From Ruminococcus sp. UBA3767 (GTDB taxonomy: Bacteria > Bacillota > Clostridia > Oscillospirales > Ruminococcaceae): DNA of 22,857 nucleotides. The notes under the pieces were generated by a model. It was not told the DNA's origin, ran no database searches, and saw only the letters and a program-made list of their open reading frames with translations. Shown here one piece after another: positions 7,099 to 15,273 of the stretch. Numbering within the stretch: the first letter of the stretch is position 1; each line of letters opens with the position of its first letter. The DNA lies in contig DFFV01000032.1 of the NCBI GenBank assembly GCA_002371625.1, forward strand, positions 1 through 22,857, written 5' to 3'. Made by a program: the position numbers and the translations under genes.

Positions 7099-8358
7099 AT
7101 GGCAGCATTCAAGCCGGCAGATATTCTTCTGCCAAAGAATACGGATATGACAAAGTGGGCGGTCGTTGCCTGCGACCAGTACACCAGCGAGCCGCAGTAC
7201 TGGGCGGATGTTGAAAAGATAACTCAGGGCAGCAAAACTACCCTTGACCTTATCCTGCCTGAGGTCTACCTTGAGGGTGACGACGTTGATGCACGCATTG
7301 ACAGGATACACGAGAAGATGAATGAGTATATGGCGCAGGATACTTTTACCGAGTACAAGGACGCACTTATCTACATCGAGCGCACTCAGGCTGACGGAAA
7401 GGTGAGAGCAGGCATTGTCGGCGCTGTCGACCTGGAGGAGTATGATTACAACAAAGGCTCAAAAAGCCAGGTGAGAGCTACCGAGGCAACGGTAGTTGAG
7501 CGCATACCGCCAAGAATAAGGGTAAGGCGTGGCGCACCTGTTGAGCTGCCGCATATAATGATACTTATAGACGATGTCAAAAAGCAGATAGTTGAGCCGC
7601 TTGCTGCAAAAAAGGACAGCTTTGAAAAGCTGTATGACTTTGACATGATGAAAAACGGCGGCCACATCACAGGCTGGCTTATCGATAAGTCCACACAGGC
7701 GCAGCTGCTTGAGGAGCTGGAGAGATTCTCTTCAAAGGAAGCGTTCAGCGAGCGCTACGGCTATGAGAATGAAGCGGTGCTTACATTTGCAATGGGCGAC
7801 GGCAACCACTCGCTTGCGACTGCAAAGGCATTTTATGAGGAGCAAAAGGCGAACAATGCAGGCAAGGATATGACAGGCGCAAGGTGCAGATATGCGCTTG
7901 TTGAGATAGTTGACCTCCATTCGCCCGCACTTGAATTTGAGGCTATCCACAGGATATGCACGGGCATCGACAGGGCAAAGCTGATGGCTGAAATGACCGA
8001 TGCGCTGGGACTTTCAAAGGAGCTCAGCGAGCAGAAGATAACAGTCGTTACTGACGGCGCACAGGAGGAATTTTATATCCACAAGCCAAGCTCAAAGCTG
8101 ACTGTCGGCTCACTTCAGAATTTCCTTGATGATTACATTAAGAAAAACGGCGGAAAGATAGATTACATTCACGGCGCTGATGTTATTGAGGAGCTTTCAA
8201 AAAGCGCAGATGCACTGGGCGTGCTTCTGCCTGATATGGCTAAATCAGAGCTTTTCCCGACAGTTATCTGTGACGGCGCACTTCCGAGAAAGACTTTTTC
8301 AATGGGACACGCACACGATAAGAGATTTTACGTTGAGGCAAGAAGGATAGCAGACTGA
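7099..8358 (+). CDS. DUF1015 family protein
   Basis: The 419-residue product matches the DUF1015 family (Pfam PF06245): an N-terminal FKPADILLP and WAVVACDQYTSEPQYW, a conserved central GDGNHSLATAK (about 233-243), and MGHAHDKRF near the end. The reaction is not established. The family is widespread in anaerobes, and members lie near serine or phosphoglycerate metabolism genes in some genomes, which is general knowledge and not shown here. It is cytosolic, with no signal or membrane segment. RBS AAAGGAG (7082-7088) lies 10 nt before the ATG. The next gene starts 29 nt after the stop, so the two probably form an operon. Confidence 0.85.
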   Translation: MAAFKPADILLPKNTDMTKWAVVACDQYTSEPQYWADVEKITQGSKTTLDLILPEVYLEGDDVDARIDRIHEKMNEYMAQDTFTEYKDALIYIERTQADGKVRAGIVGAVDLEEYDYNKGSKSQVRATEATVVERIPPRIRVRRGAPVELPHIMILIDDVKKQIVEPLAAKKDSFEKLYDFDMMKNGGHITGWLIDKSTQAQLLEELERFSSKEAFSERYGYENEAVLTFAMGDGNHSLATAKAFYEEQKANNAGKDMTGARCRYALVEIVDLHSPALEFEAIHRICTGIDRAKLMAEMTDALGLSKELSEQKITVVTDGAQEEFYIHKPSSKLTVGSLQNFLDDYIKKNGGKIDYIHGADVIEELSKSADALGVLLPDMAKSELFPTVICDGALPRKTFSMGHAHDKRFYVEARRIAD

Positions 8359-8387
8359 CGAGAGCATCGTCTTAGAACGGAGTTTTA

Positions 8388-9068
8388 ATGGAGTATTTGT
8401 ACGAAACTCACTGCCACACATCTCAGGCAAGTGCCTGCGGAATGGTAAGCGGCGAGGAGCTTGCGAGGTTTTATAAGCAAAAAGGCTACGACGGCATTAT
8501 CGTTACCGATCACTTTTTTAACGGCAACACCGCAATAGATCAGAGCCTTGACTGGAAGACAAAGTGCGAGCTTTACTGCTCGGGCTATGAGCAGGCAAAG
8601 CGTGTCGGTGATGAGATAGGGCTGACGGTGATGTTCGGGATAGAGTATTCTTACGAGGGCACCGACCTGCTCACCTACGGAGTGGACAAGGCTTGGCTGA
8701 TCGCACACCCCGAGGTCATGGAGATAGATGTGCATGAGTATATAAAGCTGGTCCACGAAAGCGGCGGAATGATAGTTCACGCTCACCCATTCAGAGAGGC
8801 GTGGTATATCAAAATGATAAGGCTGCTGCCTTACGAGGTGGACGCAGTCGAAGTGTTCAACGCAGGCAACCCCGATCCCGAATTTGACAGACGTGCTAAC
8901 TGGTATGCCGACAGCTACGGGCTTGTAAAAACAGCAGGCAGTGACAGGCACGATACACAGAAGACAGAGTACGCAGCGACTGTTTTTGAAGAAAAGCTCA
9001 CCGGCATCGGAGATTATATCCGGCTGGTAAAGGGCGATAAGGTCGCACGGCTGATATGTGAAAGATAA
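8388..9068 (+). CDS. PHP-domain metal-dependent phosphoesterase
   Basis: The 226-residue product is a stand-alone PHP domain of the superfamily that includes histidinol phosphatase, YcdX-like phosphatases and nucleoside 3',5'-bisphosphate phosphatases. The metal-ligand motifs are all present in order: HCH (8-10), DH (41-42), GIEYSYE with Glu86, HAHP (131-134) and SDRH (185-188). This supports an intact metal-dependent hydrolase; the substrate is not predictable. It follows the DUF1015 gene closely, with GGAG about 10 nt before the ATG, and ends before a terminator hairpin, which makes it the last gene of the operon. Confidence 0.87.
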   Translation: MEYLYETHCHTSQASACGMVSGEELARFYKQKGYDGIIVTDHFFNGNTAIDQSLDWKTKCELYCSGYEQAKRVGDEIGLTVMFGIEYSYEGTDLLTYGVDKAWLIAHPEVMEIDVHEYIKLVHESGGMIVHAHPFREAWYIKMIRLLPYEVDAVEVFNAGNPDPEFDRRANWYADSYGLVKTAGSDRHDTQKTEYAATVFEEKLTGIGDYIRLVKGDKVARLICER

Positions 9069-9117
9069 TACAGCCCGCCAGTATTGGTGTACCTACATAG
9101 AAGTTTTATAAATGATT

Positions 9118-9160
9118 AAGGAACAGCTCTTTTTGCTAAGAACTGTTCCTTTATCTTATT
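9118..9160 (+). terminator. intrinsic terminator after the PHP gene
   Basis: A 9-bp perfect stem AAGGAACAG (9118-9126) with CTGTTCCTT (9143-9151), extended inside by TCTT/AAGA across one mismatch, is followed by a T-rich but interrupted tail. Confidence 0.7.
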
Positions 9161-9203
9161 CCCCGACCGTAAATATTTTTCACAAGATTTTCAAATTAGT
9201 TTA

Positions 9204-9232
9204 AGGTTTATTTTAACCCAAACGGGTATAAT
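9204..9232 (+). promoter_or_regulatory. promoter candidate for a non-coding transcript
   Basis: A perfect -10 TATAAT (9227-9232) lies in an AT-rich stretch; the -35 region is poor (AGGTTT at 17-nt spacing). Nothing protein-coding follows on this strand before the terminator at 9342. Confidence 0.45.
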
Positions 9233-9238
9233 ACAAAC

Positions 9239-9381
9239 ATAGACAAGAGCAAGAGGCGCACGAAAAAATGTGCGCAGCTTGATAAATACCCCGAATATAC
9301 GGGGATGTGTCATAATAATTTCTTCTTTCTCCCTATAAAAGCAAGGGCCGCAGTAAAGCCAACTACTGCGGTCCTTGTTTT
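9239..9381 (+). ncRNA. candidate structured small RNA, about 140 nt
   Basis: The stretch between the TATAAT box and the terminator has no credible reading frame but folds. Hairpin GCGCAC/GTGCGC (9256-9261 with 9270-9275) and hairpin CCCCG/CGGGG (9289-9293 with 9300-9304) are enclosed by a possible outer helix GAGCAAGAGG (9247-9256) with CTTCTTTCTC (9322-9331), 9 of 10 positions pairing including one G-T. This would be a three-way junction followed by an intrinsic terminator. The next gene is on the opposite strand, so it would be a stand-alone RNA and not a riboswitch. I cannot match it to a known RNA class. It may also be only a terminator spacer with chance pairing. Confidence 0.35.
9338..9381. 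terminator. bidirectional intrinsic terminator
   Basis: A 14-bp stem CAAGGGCCGCAGTA (9342-9355) with TACTGCGGTCCTTG (9364-9377), one wobble, has A-rich and T-rich flanks that pair onward and give a U tail in either direction. It ends the leftward ABC exporter operon and, on the plus strand, the candidate small RNA. Confidence 0.88.
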
Positions 9382-9388
9382 GTGTTTG

Positions 9389-11161
9389 TTAAGTTTCGCC
9401 GAACTGCGAATTGTAAAGCTCGGCATAGAATCCGTTTTTGCGCATAAGTGACTTGTGGTCGCCCTGCTCGATGATATGCCCCTGCTTCATAACGATTATG
9501 GTGTCGGCTTCCTTTATGGTCGAGAGCCTGTGTGCGATGATAAAGCTGGTGCGCCCTTTCATCAGCTTGGCAAATGCGTTCTGAACGAGTATCTCGGTCC
9601 TTGTGTCGATAGATGAGGTCGCTTCGTCAAGTATCAGCATTTCGGGAACACAAAGCATTACCCTGGCTATGCACAGCAGCTGCTTCTGTCCTGCCGAAAG
9701 TGTGGCGTAGCTGTCGGAAATTACGGTGTCATAGCCCTGCGGCAAGCGCTTTATAAAGCTGTGGCAGTAAGCTGCCTTTGCCGCTGCGACCACTTCCTCA
9801 TCGGTGGCATCGGGTTTGCCGTAGGCGATGTTTTCACGAACGGTGGCGGTTTTGAGCCATGTTTCCTGCAAAACCATAGCGTAAGTGGAACGCAGCGAGG
9901 AGCGAGTGATGTTTCTTATATCTTGTCCGCTTACGCAAATACTGCCTTTGTCAACATCATAAAAGCGCATAAGCAGGTTTATTATCGTGGTCTTTCCGCA
10001 GCCCGTGGGACCTACTATCGCTGTGCGTTCGCCCTTTTTGACATGAAGCTCAAAGCTCTCTATCAGCGGTCTGTCGGGAATGTATGAAAAGCTGACGTTG
10101 TTCACATCGACAGTTCCGTCTGGGTGTGCAAGCTCAATAGCATTTTCGCTGTCGGCTGTTTCCTGCTTTTCGGCAATAAGCGAGAACACCCTGCTTGCGC
10201 TTGCAAGTGCCCCCTGCAGCTCGGTGATCACGCCCGATATCTCGTTGAAGGGCTTGGTGTACTGGTTTGCGTAGGTGAGAAAGCTGGAAAGCTGCCCGAC
10301 GGTTATTGCTCCCGAAAATGCCGAAAATGCGCCGAAAATGCCAACGCCCGTATATACGAGCCCGTTCACAAAGCGTGTTGTGGGATTGGTAAGGCTTGAA
10401 AAGAATATCGCCTTTACGCTTATTTTTGAAAGCTCCTTGTTCGCATCGTCAAAGCGCCTTTGCGCCTCCTGCTCGTAGCTGAATGCACTGACGGTCTTGC
10501 GGTTGCCTGTCATTTCTTCAACAAGGTCGGTCAGCTCGCCCCTTGCAACAGACTGCTTGTGGAACAGCTTATAGGTGTTGCCCGAAACGAACCTTGCCAC
10601 AAACAGCGAAAGCGGCGTTATCAGCACAACGACCATCGTTATTTTAAAGTTTATCGTAAGCATGAAAACGAGCGTGCCCACGATAGTGCATATACCCGTG
10701 AAAAGCTGTGCAAAGCCCATAAGCAAGCCGTCTGATATCTGTTCAACATCGGTTATAACTCTGCTTATCAGGTCACCGTGAGGGTGAGAGTCGATATACG
10801 ACAGCGGCAGCCGTGTGAGCTTATCAAAGGCTTTTATGCGCAGATCCCTTACGATGTTGTAGGTTATCTTGTTGGTGCAAAGTGTCATCAGCCACTGGCT
10901 GAGCGCACTTACCGAGATCAGCACGCCGAGCTTTATCATTATTGGTATCAGCGCATCAAAATCGACATTATCCCTGCCTATTATCACATCAACGCCCTTG
11001 CCTATAAGGATAGGTGCGTAAAGCGTAGCCGCAACGCTTATCAGCGCAAGTATCATTGCCGGCAGGAAAAGATGCTTGTAAGGCTTTGCAAATTCGAGCA
11101 GCGCCTTTAAGGTTTTCAGTGAGCTTTCGCCTTTTTTAGCCGGTCTTTTTTTCTCAGCCAT
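9389..11161 (-). CDS. ABC exporter half-transporter, subunit with the intact ATP site
   Basis: This 590-residue protein has an N-terminal six-helix exporter domain (about 30-325) fused to an ATPase domain with Walker A GPTGCGKT (384-391), signature LSAGQ (488-492), Walker B and catalytic Glu in LDEATS (511-516, Glu513) and switch His544 in IIAHRLS. It pairs with the preceding gene as a heterodimeric exporter of the TM287/288, BmrCD or EfrCD type. Such pumps export drugs or lipids, but the substrate is unknown here. I chose the ATG at 11161 although the frame stays open further upstream: it gives MAEKKRPAKK, overlaps the previous gene by 8 nt and sits behind an AGGAGGAGG Shine-Dalgarno site, the pattern of translational coupling. 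The signature deviates from LSGGQ and would face the degenerate site of the partner. Confidence 0.93.
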   Translation of the reverse strand: MAEKKRPAKKGESSLKTLKALLEFAKPYKHLFLPAMILALISVAATLYAPILIGKGVDVIIGRDNVDFDALIPIMIKLGVLISVSALSQWLMTLCTNKITYNIVRDLRIKAFDKLTRLPLSYIDSHPHGDLISRVITDVEQISDGLLMGFAQLFTGICTIVGTLVFMLTINFKITMVVVLITPLSLFVARFVSGNTYKLFHKQSVARGELTDLVEEMTGNRKTVSAFSYEQEAQRRFDDANKELSKISVKAIFFSSLTNPTTRFVNGLVYTGVGIFGAFSAFSGAITVGQLSSFLTYANQYTKPFNEISGVITELQGALASASRVFSLIAEKQETADSENAIELAHPDGTVDVNNVSFSYIPDRPLIESFELHVKKGERTAIVGPTGCGKTTIINLLMRFYDVDKGSICVSGQDIRNITRSSLRSTYAMVLQETWLKTATVRENIAYGKPDATDEEVVAAAKAAYCHSFIKRLPQGYDTVISDSYATLSAGQKQLLCIARVMLCVPEMLILDEATSSIDTRTEILVQNAFAKLMKGRTSFIIAHRLSTIKEADTIIVMKQGHIIEQGDHKSLMRKNGFYAELYNSQFGET

Positions 11162-12893
11162 CAGCCTGCACCTCCTCCTCGGAGAGCTGCGACAGGCAGA
11201 TCTCTTTATAGACCCCGCAGGAAGAATAAAGCTCGCTGTGCGTGCCTTTACCTGCGATCTTACCGTCATCGAGCACGATTATCATATCCGCATTCCTGAT
11301 AGACGATATTCTTTGAGAAACTATAAAAACGGTCATTCCCGTTGTGTTTTCGCTTATCGCCCTGCGCAGCGCTCTGTCGGTGGCAAGGTCCAGCGCAGAT
11401 GCTGAGTCATCAAGTATAAGTATCTCAGGCTCGCCTACCAGTGCACGAGCGATAGTCAGCCTTTGCCGCTGACCGCCCGAAAGGTTTTTGCCCTGTGAGA
11501 GTATCTCGTGGTCGAGCACGCCCGGCTTTTGCTTTACAAACTCTGCTGCCTGTGCTGTTTCAAGAGCTTTCATTATCTGCTCATCGCTTGCGTTCTTGTC
11601 ACGCCAGCGCATATTGTCCCTTACCGTGCCCTTGAAAAGCACAGCCTTTTGCGGAACTATACCTATTTTGCTGCGAAGCTGAGTGAACGGGTACTTTCTC
11701 ACGTCCACGCCGTCCACCTTGACGCTGCCCGATGTTACATCGTAAAAACGTGGTATAAGGTTTATCAGCGAGGTCTTTCCCGAGCCTGTTCCGCCGATAA
11801 TGCCGATAACAGAGCCTTTTGCAGCCTTAAAACTGATATCCTCCAGTGAGCCGTCGCTGCTTTGGTCATAGTGCATTGAAACATTTTCAAATTCAACGCA
11901 GGGGCTGCCGCCGATCTCGCTGACGGGTGTATTGCCCTCATCGGTCACGCTTGCCGTTACATCAAACACTTCGTTTATCCTGCCTGCACAGGCATACATT
12001 CTTGTAATATTGGTCACCAGCAGAGCAACTGCCAGCAGCGCAAGCAGTATCTGGTTCATATAGTTTAACAGTGCGATCACCTCGCCCTGAGTGATGCTGC
12101 CGCTGTTTACGGACTTTCCGCCGAACCAGAGGATAGCTATTATCGCAATGTTGACGATGACATAAGTCGCAGGGTTCATAACAGCGGATATCCTGCCTGC
12201 TGTTATCTGCATCCTGCGAAGCTCCTGTGCGTTGCTTTCAAACTCCTTCTGCTCATTCTCCTGACGTGAAAATGCCCGTATGACTCTTGTTCCCACAAGG
12301 TTCTCAGAGGTTATCAGATTGGTCTTGTCAAGTGTTTTCTGAACGTTTTTGAAGCGTGGTATGGTAGAGGTCATTATGCGGTAGATAACATAAGCAAGGG
12401 CAGGGGAAACTATAAGGAAGATAAGCGTCAGCTTTACCGAGATAGTAAATGCCATTATCACCGAGCCGACAACTATGAAAGGCGAGCGCAGGAAAAGCCT
12501 TAGCACCATATTCACACCTGTCTGCGCCTGATTGATATCCGAGGTCATCCTTGTAACGAGCGTGTGGCTGCCCAGCTTGTCTATCTCTGAGTAGGAGAGG
12601 GTGTTTATGTGCCTGAAAAGTGCGCTGCGCAGCTGTTCGCCAAAGCCCACAGATGCCTTTGCAGCAAAATACTGCGCCGTCAGCGAGCAGGCAAGTCCCA
12701 ATGCGCCCAGCAGTATCAGCAGTCCGCCTCTCCATAGGATATAAGCGCTGTCCTCATTTTTGATGCCCGTATCTATTATATCCGCCATTACCAGCGGTAC
12801 AGCAAGCTCAAAGCACGCCTCTATCAGCTTGAAAAGAGGACCGAAAATGCTTTGTATCTTGTAGTTCTTTAAAAATCTTGCAAGCCTGAACAA
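11154..12893 (-). CDS. ABC exporter half-transporter, subunit with a degenerate ATP site
   Basis: This 579-residue partner of the next gene has a six-helix exporter domain (about 15-310) and an ATPase domain with Walker A GGTGSGKT (367-374) and canonical LSGGQ (471-475). Its Walker B reads ILILDDSAS, with Asp496 where the catalytic Glu should be, and its switch residue is Gln527 (VSQR) in place of His. These are hallmarks of the degenerate nucleotide site of heterodimeric exporters. The start is TTG at 12893: an in-frame TGA is directly upstream (12894-12896) and AAAGGGAG is 8 nt away, so no ATG start is possible at this end. It may be expressed from a weak promoter in the 90-bp gap or by read-through from ppk. 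Confidence 0.93.
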   Translation of the reverse strand: MFRLARFLKNYKIQSIFGPLFKLIEACFELAVPLVMADIIDTGIKNEDSAYILWRGGLLILLGALGLACSLTAQYFAAKASVGFGEQLRSALFRHINTLSYSEIDKLGSHTLVTRMTSDINQAQTGVNMVLRLFLRSPFIVVGSVIMAFTISVKLTLIFLIVSPALAYVIYRIMTSTIPRFKNVQKTLDKTNLITSENLVGTRVIRAFSRQENEQKEFESNAQELRRMQITAGRISAVMNPATYVIVNIAIIAILWFGGKSVNSGSITQGEVIALLNYMNQILLALLAVALLVTNITRMYACAGRINEVFDVTASVTDEGNTPVSEIGGSPCVEFENVSMHYDQSSDGSLEDISFKAAKGSVIGIIGGTGSGKTSLINLIPRFYDVTSGSVKVDGVDVRKYPFTQLRSKIGIVPQKAVLFKGTVRDNMRWRDKNASDEQIMKALETAQAAEFVKQKPGVLDHEILSQGKNLSGGQRQRLTIARALVGEPEILILDDSASALDLATDRALRRAISENTTGMTVFIVSQRISSIRNADMIIVLDDGKIAGKGTHSELYSSCGVYKEICLSQLSEEEVQADG

Positions 12894-12943
12894 TCAAATA
12901 ACTCCCTTTAATCAATACTGTCACTTACTTATTTGCATGAACA

Positions 12944-12976
12944 CGGGGAAAACCCTTTGTTCAGAAGTTTTCCCCG
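12944..12976 (-). terminator. strong hairpin after ppk, no U tract
   Basis: Perfect 10-bp inverted repeat CGGGGAAAAC (12944-12953) with GTTTTCCCCG (12967-12976), loop 13 nt, lies 7 nt beyond the ppk stop. On the minus strand it is followed by TGTTCATG, not by a U run, so it is a weak terminator or a 3'-end stabiliser. A second inverted repeat TGAACA/TGTTCA (12938-12943 with 12958-12963) interlocks with it. Confidence 0.5.
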
Positions 12977-12983
12977 AATGCTG

Positions 12984-15188
12984 TTATTGCTTTTTGCCGC
13001 TGAAGAATGCTTTTATCCTTGCCCACAAGCCCTTCTTCTGCTTGCCCTCCTCCTGCGGCTGAGCAGCAGTTTCGGCAGGTGCGGCGGTAATTGCGGGTGC
13101 GGCTGCGGAAACGGTCTGAACAGCAGGCGGTTCATAAAGCGGCGGTGCATTTTCATAAGCCATGGCAATGAACTTTTCCTGTGAACAGCATTTTGCATTG
13201 CTGTCTGCTGCACGCACATATTTCCCGTCCGGCTGCATTATCCTTGCCTTGACATTATCGTGCATCTGTATATCAAAATACTCCAGCACACGCTTTGCAA
13301 TGTCCTCATCAAGTATCGGCACACCGACCTCGACACGCCTTGTGGTGTTCCTTGTCATGTAGTCGGCGCTTGATATGTAGACCTTTTTGCGCACACCTGC
13401 GCCGAAAATGTATATTCTTGAATGTTCAAGGAACCTGCCCACGATAGAGCGTATGGTGATGTTGTCCGTAACGTCCTTGACGCCTGCCACAAGGCAGGAG
13501 ATACCCCTTATCACAAGCTCGACCTTAACGCCTGCCTGCGAACATTCTATCAGCTTGTCGATAATGACCTTGTCCGTGAGAGAGTTGAGCTTTGCGCCAA
13601 CGTAGCCCTCGCCGCCTGCTTTGGCGATAGCTATCTCATCGTCCATAAATTCAAGCACCCTGTTTTGCAGGCATTTTGGTGCGACAAGCAGCGTAGAGGA
13701 TTCCTCAACGAGCCTGCCCGTGCACAGCGCCGAAAAGACCTCGGCAGCATCTGCGGCGATATCGCCGTTTGATGTCATAAGGCAAAAATCGGTGTAGAGC
13801 TTTGCGGTTTTTTCGTTGTAGTTTCCTGTTCCTATCTGAACGGTGTACTTAGGCTGACCGCCGACATTCCTCGTGATAAGGCACAGCTTTGAATGTACCT
13901 TCATTCTCGGTGGACCGTAAATAACATGGCAGCCCGATTCTTCAAGTGCCTTTGACCAGCCGATGTTGTTTTCCTCATCAAACCTTGCACGCAGCTCTAC
14001 CAGCACGACTATCTCCTTGCCGTTTTCGCTGGCTTTGCAAAGCGCCCTTATCACCTTTGAATTCTTAGCCACTCTGTAAAGAGTCATTTTTATGGAAACG
14101 ACCTCGGGATCCTCCGCAGCCTCGTTCAGCAGTCTGATAAACGGATCTATCGACTCATACGGATATGAAAGGAACAGGTCATGCTCATCTATCTGCGCTA
14201 TCATCGGTCTTGCCTGGTCTACCATAGGTGAACGCTGCGGTTCAAAAGGCGCAAAGAAAAGTCCTTTTCTTCCCTGAGCCTTGCTAAAGATCTCACCGAC
14301 GTAGGAAATATCCAGCGGAGCTTTTTCGACAAATACCTGCTTTTTTGAAAGCTCAAGTCTTTCGCACAGCGAATCAACGGTGCTGTCCGAAAGCGATTTT
14401 GAAAGCTGCAGGCGCACAGGGCACAGCCTTTTTCTCTTGCTTATCACAACAGACATATTCTGCCTGAAATCAAGCTCCGAGTCATAGCTTTCGTCAACAT
14501 CAATATCCGCATTTCTTGTTATGCGCATCAGCGCCTTTTCTTCGATCTTGTAGTTGCTGAATATCTCGTCTGCATAGTGTGAGATCACGTCCTCGACGAG
14601 CACATAGTTTATATCGCTGCTCTCGTCGTTGGGCAGAAAGATCACTCTGCTGAATTTTTCGGTGCACCCTATCATTCCCAGCGATTTGCTGCCCTTTGCC
14701 GTCAGCTTGGTGACAACATAGATGCTCTTGTTTGTAAGGAACGGGAACGGGTGGCGCTTATCTATGATATTTGCGTTTATGAACGGCTTTATCTCATATT
14801 CATAGTAACCCTGAACGTATTCAAGCTCAAGGTGAGAGAGGCTTTTAACAGACTTGTGGTGTATGCCCTTGGCTTTCAGCTCTTTTGAAAGCGTTTCAAA
14901 TGAGATATCTCTCATCGCATTCAGCTCTCTTACCCTGCTGAATATAGCGCTGAGCTGTTCCGATGGGCGCAGCTTGGTCTTGTTGTCCTTGTGGTCGTCA
15001 TCGACCAGTGAGGAATCATACAACGAGCCAACACGCACCATAAAGAATTCATCAAGGTTGCTTGAAAAGATAGACTCAAACATCAGCCTTTCCAAAAGCG
15101 GAACATTCTCGTCCTGCGCTTCTTCAAGCACACGCTCGTTGAATTTCAGCCACGACAGTTCTCTGTTGTCAAAGACCTTTTTGCTCAT
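12984..15188 (-). CDS. ppk1: polyphosphate kinase 1 with C-terminal extension
   Basis: PPK1 polymerises the gamma phosphate of ATP into polyphosphate (EC 2.7.4.1) through a phosphohistidine. The 734-residue product opens with FDNRELSWLKFNERVLEEA, typical of the N domain, contains SYPYES and the phosphorylated-histidine motif KVHSKLCLI (His432), the TGNYNEKTA loop (454-462), and a second catalytic histidine His589 in EHSRIYIF, followed by SSADYMTRN. The core ends near 680. Beyond it comes an unusual tail: a Pro/Ala-rich linker (682-710) and a basic amphipathic end KKGLWARIKAFFSGKKQ. The tail is not needed for the known fold and may tether the enzyme to membrane or polyanion; this is inference. 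It has its own consensus promoter in the gap to glpK. Confidence 0.95.
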   Translation of the reverse strand: MSKKVFDNRELSWLKFNERVLEEAQDENVPLLERLMFESIFSSNLDEFFMVRVGSLYDSSLVDDDHKDNKTKLRPSEQLSAIFSRVRELNAMRDISFETLSKELKAKGIHHKSVKSLSHLELEYVQGYYEYEIKPFINANIIDKRHPFPFLTNKSIYVVTKLTAKGSKSLGMIGCTEKFSRVIFLPNDESSDINYVLVEDVISHYADEIFSNYKIEEKALMRITRNADIDVDESYDSELDFRQNMSVVISKRKRLCPVRLQLSKSLSDSTVDSLCERLELSKKQVFVEKAPLDISYVGEIFSKAQGRKGLFFAPFEPQRSPMVDQARPMIAQIDEHDLFLSYPYESIDPFIRLLNEAAEDPEVVSIKMTLYRVAKNSKVIRALCKASENGKEIVVLVELRARFDEENNIGWSKALEESGCHVIYGPPRMKVHSKLCLITRNVGGQPKYTVQIGTGNYNEKTAKLYTDFCLMTSNGDIAADAAEVFSALCTGRLVEESSTLLVAPKCLQNRVLEFMDDEIAIAKAGGEGYVGAKLNSLTDKVIIDKLIECSQAGVKVELVIRGISCLVAGVKDVTDNITIRSIVGRFLEHSRIYIFGAGVRKKVYISSADYMTRNTTRRVEVGVPILDEDIAKRVLEYFDIQMHDNVKARIMQPDGKYVRAADSNAKCCSQEKFIAMAYENAPPLYEPPAVQTVSAAAPAITAAPAETAAQPQEEGKQKKGLWARIKAFFSGKKQ

Positions 15189-15226
15189 TTATTGCCCTGC
15201 TTTCCTGTAAGTAGTTTCTGATTATT

Positions 15227-15255
15227 ATTGTAATATAAATCCCGCTAAAAGTCAA
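15227..15255 (-). promoter_or_regulatory. sigma-A promoter of ppk1
   Basis: On the minus strand: TTGACT (15250-15255), 17-nt spacer, TACAAT (15227-15232), 38 nt before the ppk1 ATG at 15188. Confidence 0.8.
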
Positions 15256-15273
15256 ACGCCTGCTCGCATTGGC

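Noticed and set aside
11162..11269. N-terminal extension of the second ABC exporter subunit
   Set aside because: The extra 36 residues are Arg/Ser-rich and overlap the end of the upstream gene; the ATG at 11161 with AGGAGGAGG is the natural coupled start.
9388..12893. ABC exporter pair as a dedicated bacteriocin or antibiotic export locus
   Set aside because: No peptide precursor, modification enzyme, immunity gene or regulator is adjacent; neighbours are ppk1 and the PHP gene.
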